Shown here one piece after another: positions 4,855 through 6,243 of a DNA stretch of 6,243 nt (position 1 is the first letter of the stretch; every line of letters starts with the position of its first letter). The DNA lies in NCBI GenBank assembly GCA_016781705.1, contig JADDPV010000172.1, positions 1 to 6,243 of the forward strand, in the 5' to 3' direction. The DNA comes from Rubrobacter sp. Its GTDB lineage: Bacteria; Actinomycetota; Rubrobacteria; Rubrobacterales; Rubrobacteraceae. The translations under genes were made by a program, and so were the position numbers. Under the pieces are notes generated by a model. The model had not been told where the DNA came from. It was given only the letters and a program-made list of their open reading frames with translations, and searched no databases.

Positions 4855-6243
4855 TTAGCTCCTCTCCCCCGCGGCGTTCAGCTGGTCACCGCGCGGATCG
4901 TCGCCGGTGGCCCCGCGGTCCGTGCCGCCGGAGCCGTCCACGGAGGCGTCCACGAGCCGGCTGTGCTGCGGCTCGTAGTTCTCGTTGAAGTGCTCGATGG
5001 CGTCGCGAAGCTGCTGCTCGCTCTCGTCGGAGAGCTTCTGCGACGACCGGATGTCGTTCAGGACCCCGCCGTGGCTGTTGCGCATAAAGTCGCGGAACTG
5101 GCGCTCCCAGTCCATGACGGCGTCGGTATCCACCTCGTCGAGGTAGCCGTTCGTCGCGGCATAGAGCACCACGACCTGCATCTCGACCGGTACCGGGTCG
5201 CGCTCGTCCTGCTTGAGGATCGCCGTGAGGCGCTCACCGCGGTTCAAGGTCTGCTGCGTCGCCTTGTCCAGGTCGCTCCCGAACTGGGCGAAGCTCGCGA
5301 GCTCCCGGTACTGGTTCAGGTCGAGCCTCAGCGTGCCCGCGACGCTCTTCATCGCCTTGATCTGGGCCGAACCGCCCACGCGAGAGACCGAGTTGCCCGT
5401 GTCGATGGCCGGGCGCTGGCCCGCGTTGAACAGGTCTTGGTCCAGGAAGATCTGGCCGTCCGTAATAGAGATGACGTTAGTCGGGATGTACGCCGAGATG
5501 TCCCCCGCCTTGGTCTCGACGACCGGCAGCGCCGTCAGCGAGCCGCCGCCGATCTCGTCCGAGAGCCGCGCCGCCCTCTCCAAGAGACGGGAGTGGAGGT
5601 AGAACACGTCCCCCGGGTACGCCTCGCGCCCCGGCGGACGCCTGAGCAGGAGCATCATCTGCCGGTAGGCCGTCGCGTGCTTGGAGAGATCGTCGTAGAT
5701 CACGAGCGCGTCCTGGCCCCGGCCCATAAAGAACTCGCCGATGGCGCACCCCGCGTACGGGGCGAGGTACTGGAGGGTCGCCGACTGGGAAGCGGAGGCG
5801 TTGATGATGGTCGTGTACTCCATCGCGCCGGCGTCCTCGAGCGCGGCCGCGATGCCGGCCACCGCCGAGTCCCTCTGGCCGATGGCGACGTAGACGCACT
5901 TCACGTCCTGGTCGGCCTGGTTGATGATGGTGTCGATGAGTATGGAGGACTTGCCGGTCTTCCTGTCGCCGATCACGAGCTCGCGCTGTCCGCGCCCGAT
6001 GGGGATCATCGAGTCTATCGCCTTGATCCCGGTCTGGAGCGGCTCCTTCACCGGCTGCCGCTTGATGATACCCGGCGCCACGATCTCGATCGGGAGGATG
6101 TCCTCGGCCTCGATTTCCCCCTTGCCGTCCATCGGACGGCCGAGCGCGTCTATGACTCGACCGAGCACGCCCGACCCGACCGGCACGCTCGCGAGCTTCT
6201 CCGTGCGGCGGACGATGTTGCCTTCCTGGATGTGCGTGTCGTC
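4855..6243 (-). CDS. atpA: F1Fo ATP synthase alpha subunit, partial (5' end outside window)
   Basis: Alpha alternates with beta in the F1 head, binds nucleotide at non-catalytic sites and supplies the arginine finger to the catalytic sites. The frame is open to the right edge, and the 462 residues seen lack the N-terminal barrel start. The GTG at 6184-6186 is not the real start, because conserved alpha sequence (GNIVRRTEKLASVPVG) runs through it. Numbered from the window edge: Walker A GDRKTGKS at 92-99 (the common form is GDRQTGKT), YDDLSKHA at 183-190, PGREAYPGDVFYLHSRLLER at 204-223, the alpha/beta signature PAIDTGNSVS at 278-287, and the arginine finger Arg288 in SVSRVGG. The core ends near residue 423 (HFNENY). 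A hydrophilic Gly/Asp/Ser-rich tail of about 39 residues follows, which is longer than in most alphas. The stop TAA is 3 nt before atpG. Confidence 0.97.
   Translation of the reverse strand, partial: DDTHIQEGNIVRRTEKLASVPVGSGVLGRVIDALGRPMDGKGEIEAEDILPIEIVAPGIIKRQPVKEPLQTGIKAIDSMIPIGRGQRELVIGDRKTGKSSILIDTIINQADQDVKCVYVAIGQRDSAVAGIAAALEDAGAMEYTTIINASASQSATLQYLAPYAGCAIGEFFMGRGQDALVIYDDLSKHATAYRQMMLLLRRPPGREAYPGDVFYLHSRLLERAARLSDEIGGGSLTALPVVETKAGDISAYIPTNVISITDGQIFLDQDLFNAGQRPAIDTGNSVSRVGGSAQIKAMKSVAGTLRLDLNQYRELASFAQFGSDLDKATQQTLNRGERLTAILKQDERDPVPVEMQVVVLYAATNGYLDEVDTDAVMDWERQFRDFMRNSHGGVLNDIRSSQKLSDESEQQLRDAIEHFNENYEPQHSRLVDASVDGSGGTDRGATGDDPRGDQLNAAGERS
4859..4863 (-). promoter_or_regulatory. 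atpG ribosome binding site inside the atpA end
   Basis: AGGAG on the minus strand falls in the last sense codons of atpA and ends 7 nt before the TTG start of atpG. The ideal spacing supports the TTG and indicates that alpha and gamma are translated in a coupled way. Confidence 0.65.

Noticed and set aside
4855..6186. atpA starting at the GTG at 6186
   Set aside because: The same frame continues to the window edge with conserved alpha sequence, so the gene is cut by the window rather than starting there.

Overview
The window is GC-rich chromosomal DNA from a bacterium, most likely a high-GC actinobacterium. G/C-dominated third codon positions, several GTG and TTG starts, and the order atpA-atpG-atpD-atpC-murA fit this. 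My impression is a Rubrobacter-like deep-branching lineage, but I cannot confirm that from sequence alone. All clear genes lie on the minus strand, so biologically the window is read from its right end to its left.

Layout in transcription order (high to low coordinates): atpA (alpha, 5' end outside the window), atpG (gamma), atpD (beta) and atpC (epsilon) form the distal part of an F1Fo ATP synthase operon. Spacings are 3, 30 (27 if the GTG is used) and 3 nt, and there are Shine-Dalgarno motifs in or next to the preceding gene ends. After about 136 nt comes murA, the first committed enzyme of peptidoglycan precursor synthesis. A plausible intrinsic terminator follows 8 nt after the murA stop. 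The left 280 bases hold no intact gene. They do contain a plus-strand stretch that reads like one small coding sequence broken by about four one-base gaps, convergent with murA.

How the genes work together: alpha and beta build the catalytic hexamer, gamma is the rotor shaft and epsilon the regulatory rotor subunit; the Fo genes and delta are expected upstream, beyond the right edge. MurA placed just behind an atp operon is a synteny seen in several Gram-positive lineages.

The core enzymes look intact, with the main catalytic motifs present. The unusual part is decoration of the F1 subunits. Beta carries a leader of about 72 residues (amphipathic helix plus Gly/Gln-rich linker) and an acidic tail of about 37 residues. 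Alpha carries a hydrophilic tail of about 39 residues, and epsilon has a highly charged C-terminal region. I found no CRISPR array, tRNA, rRNA or mobile element.
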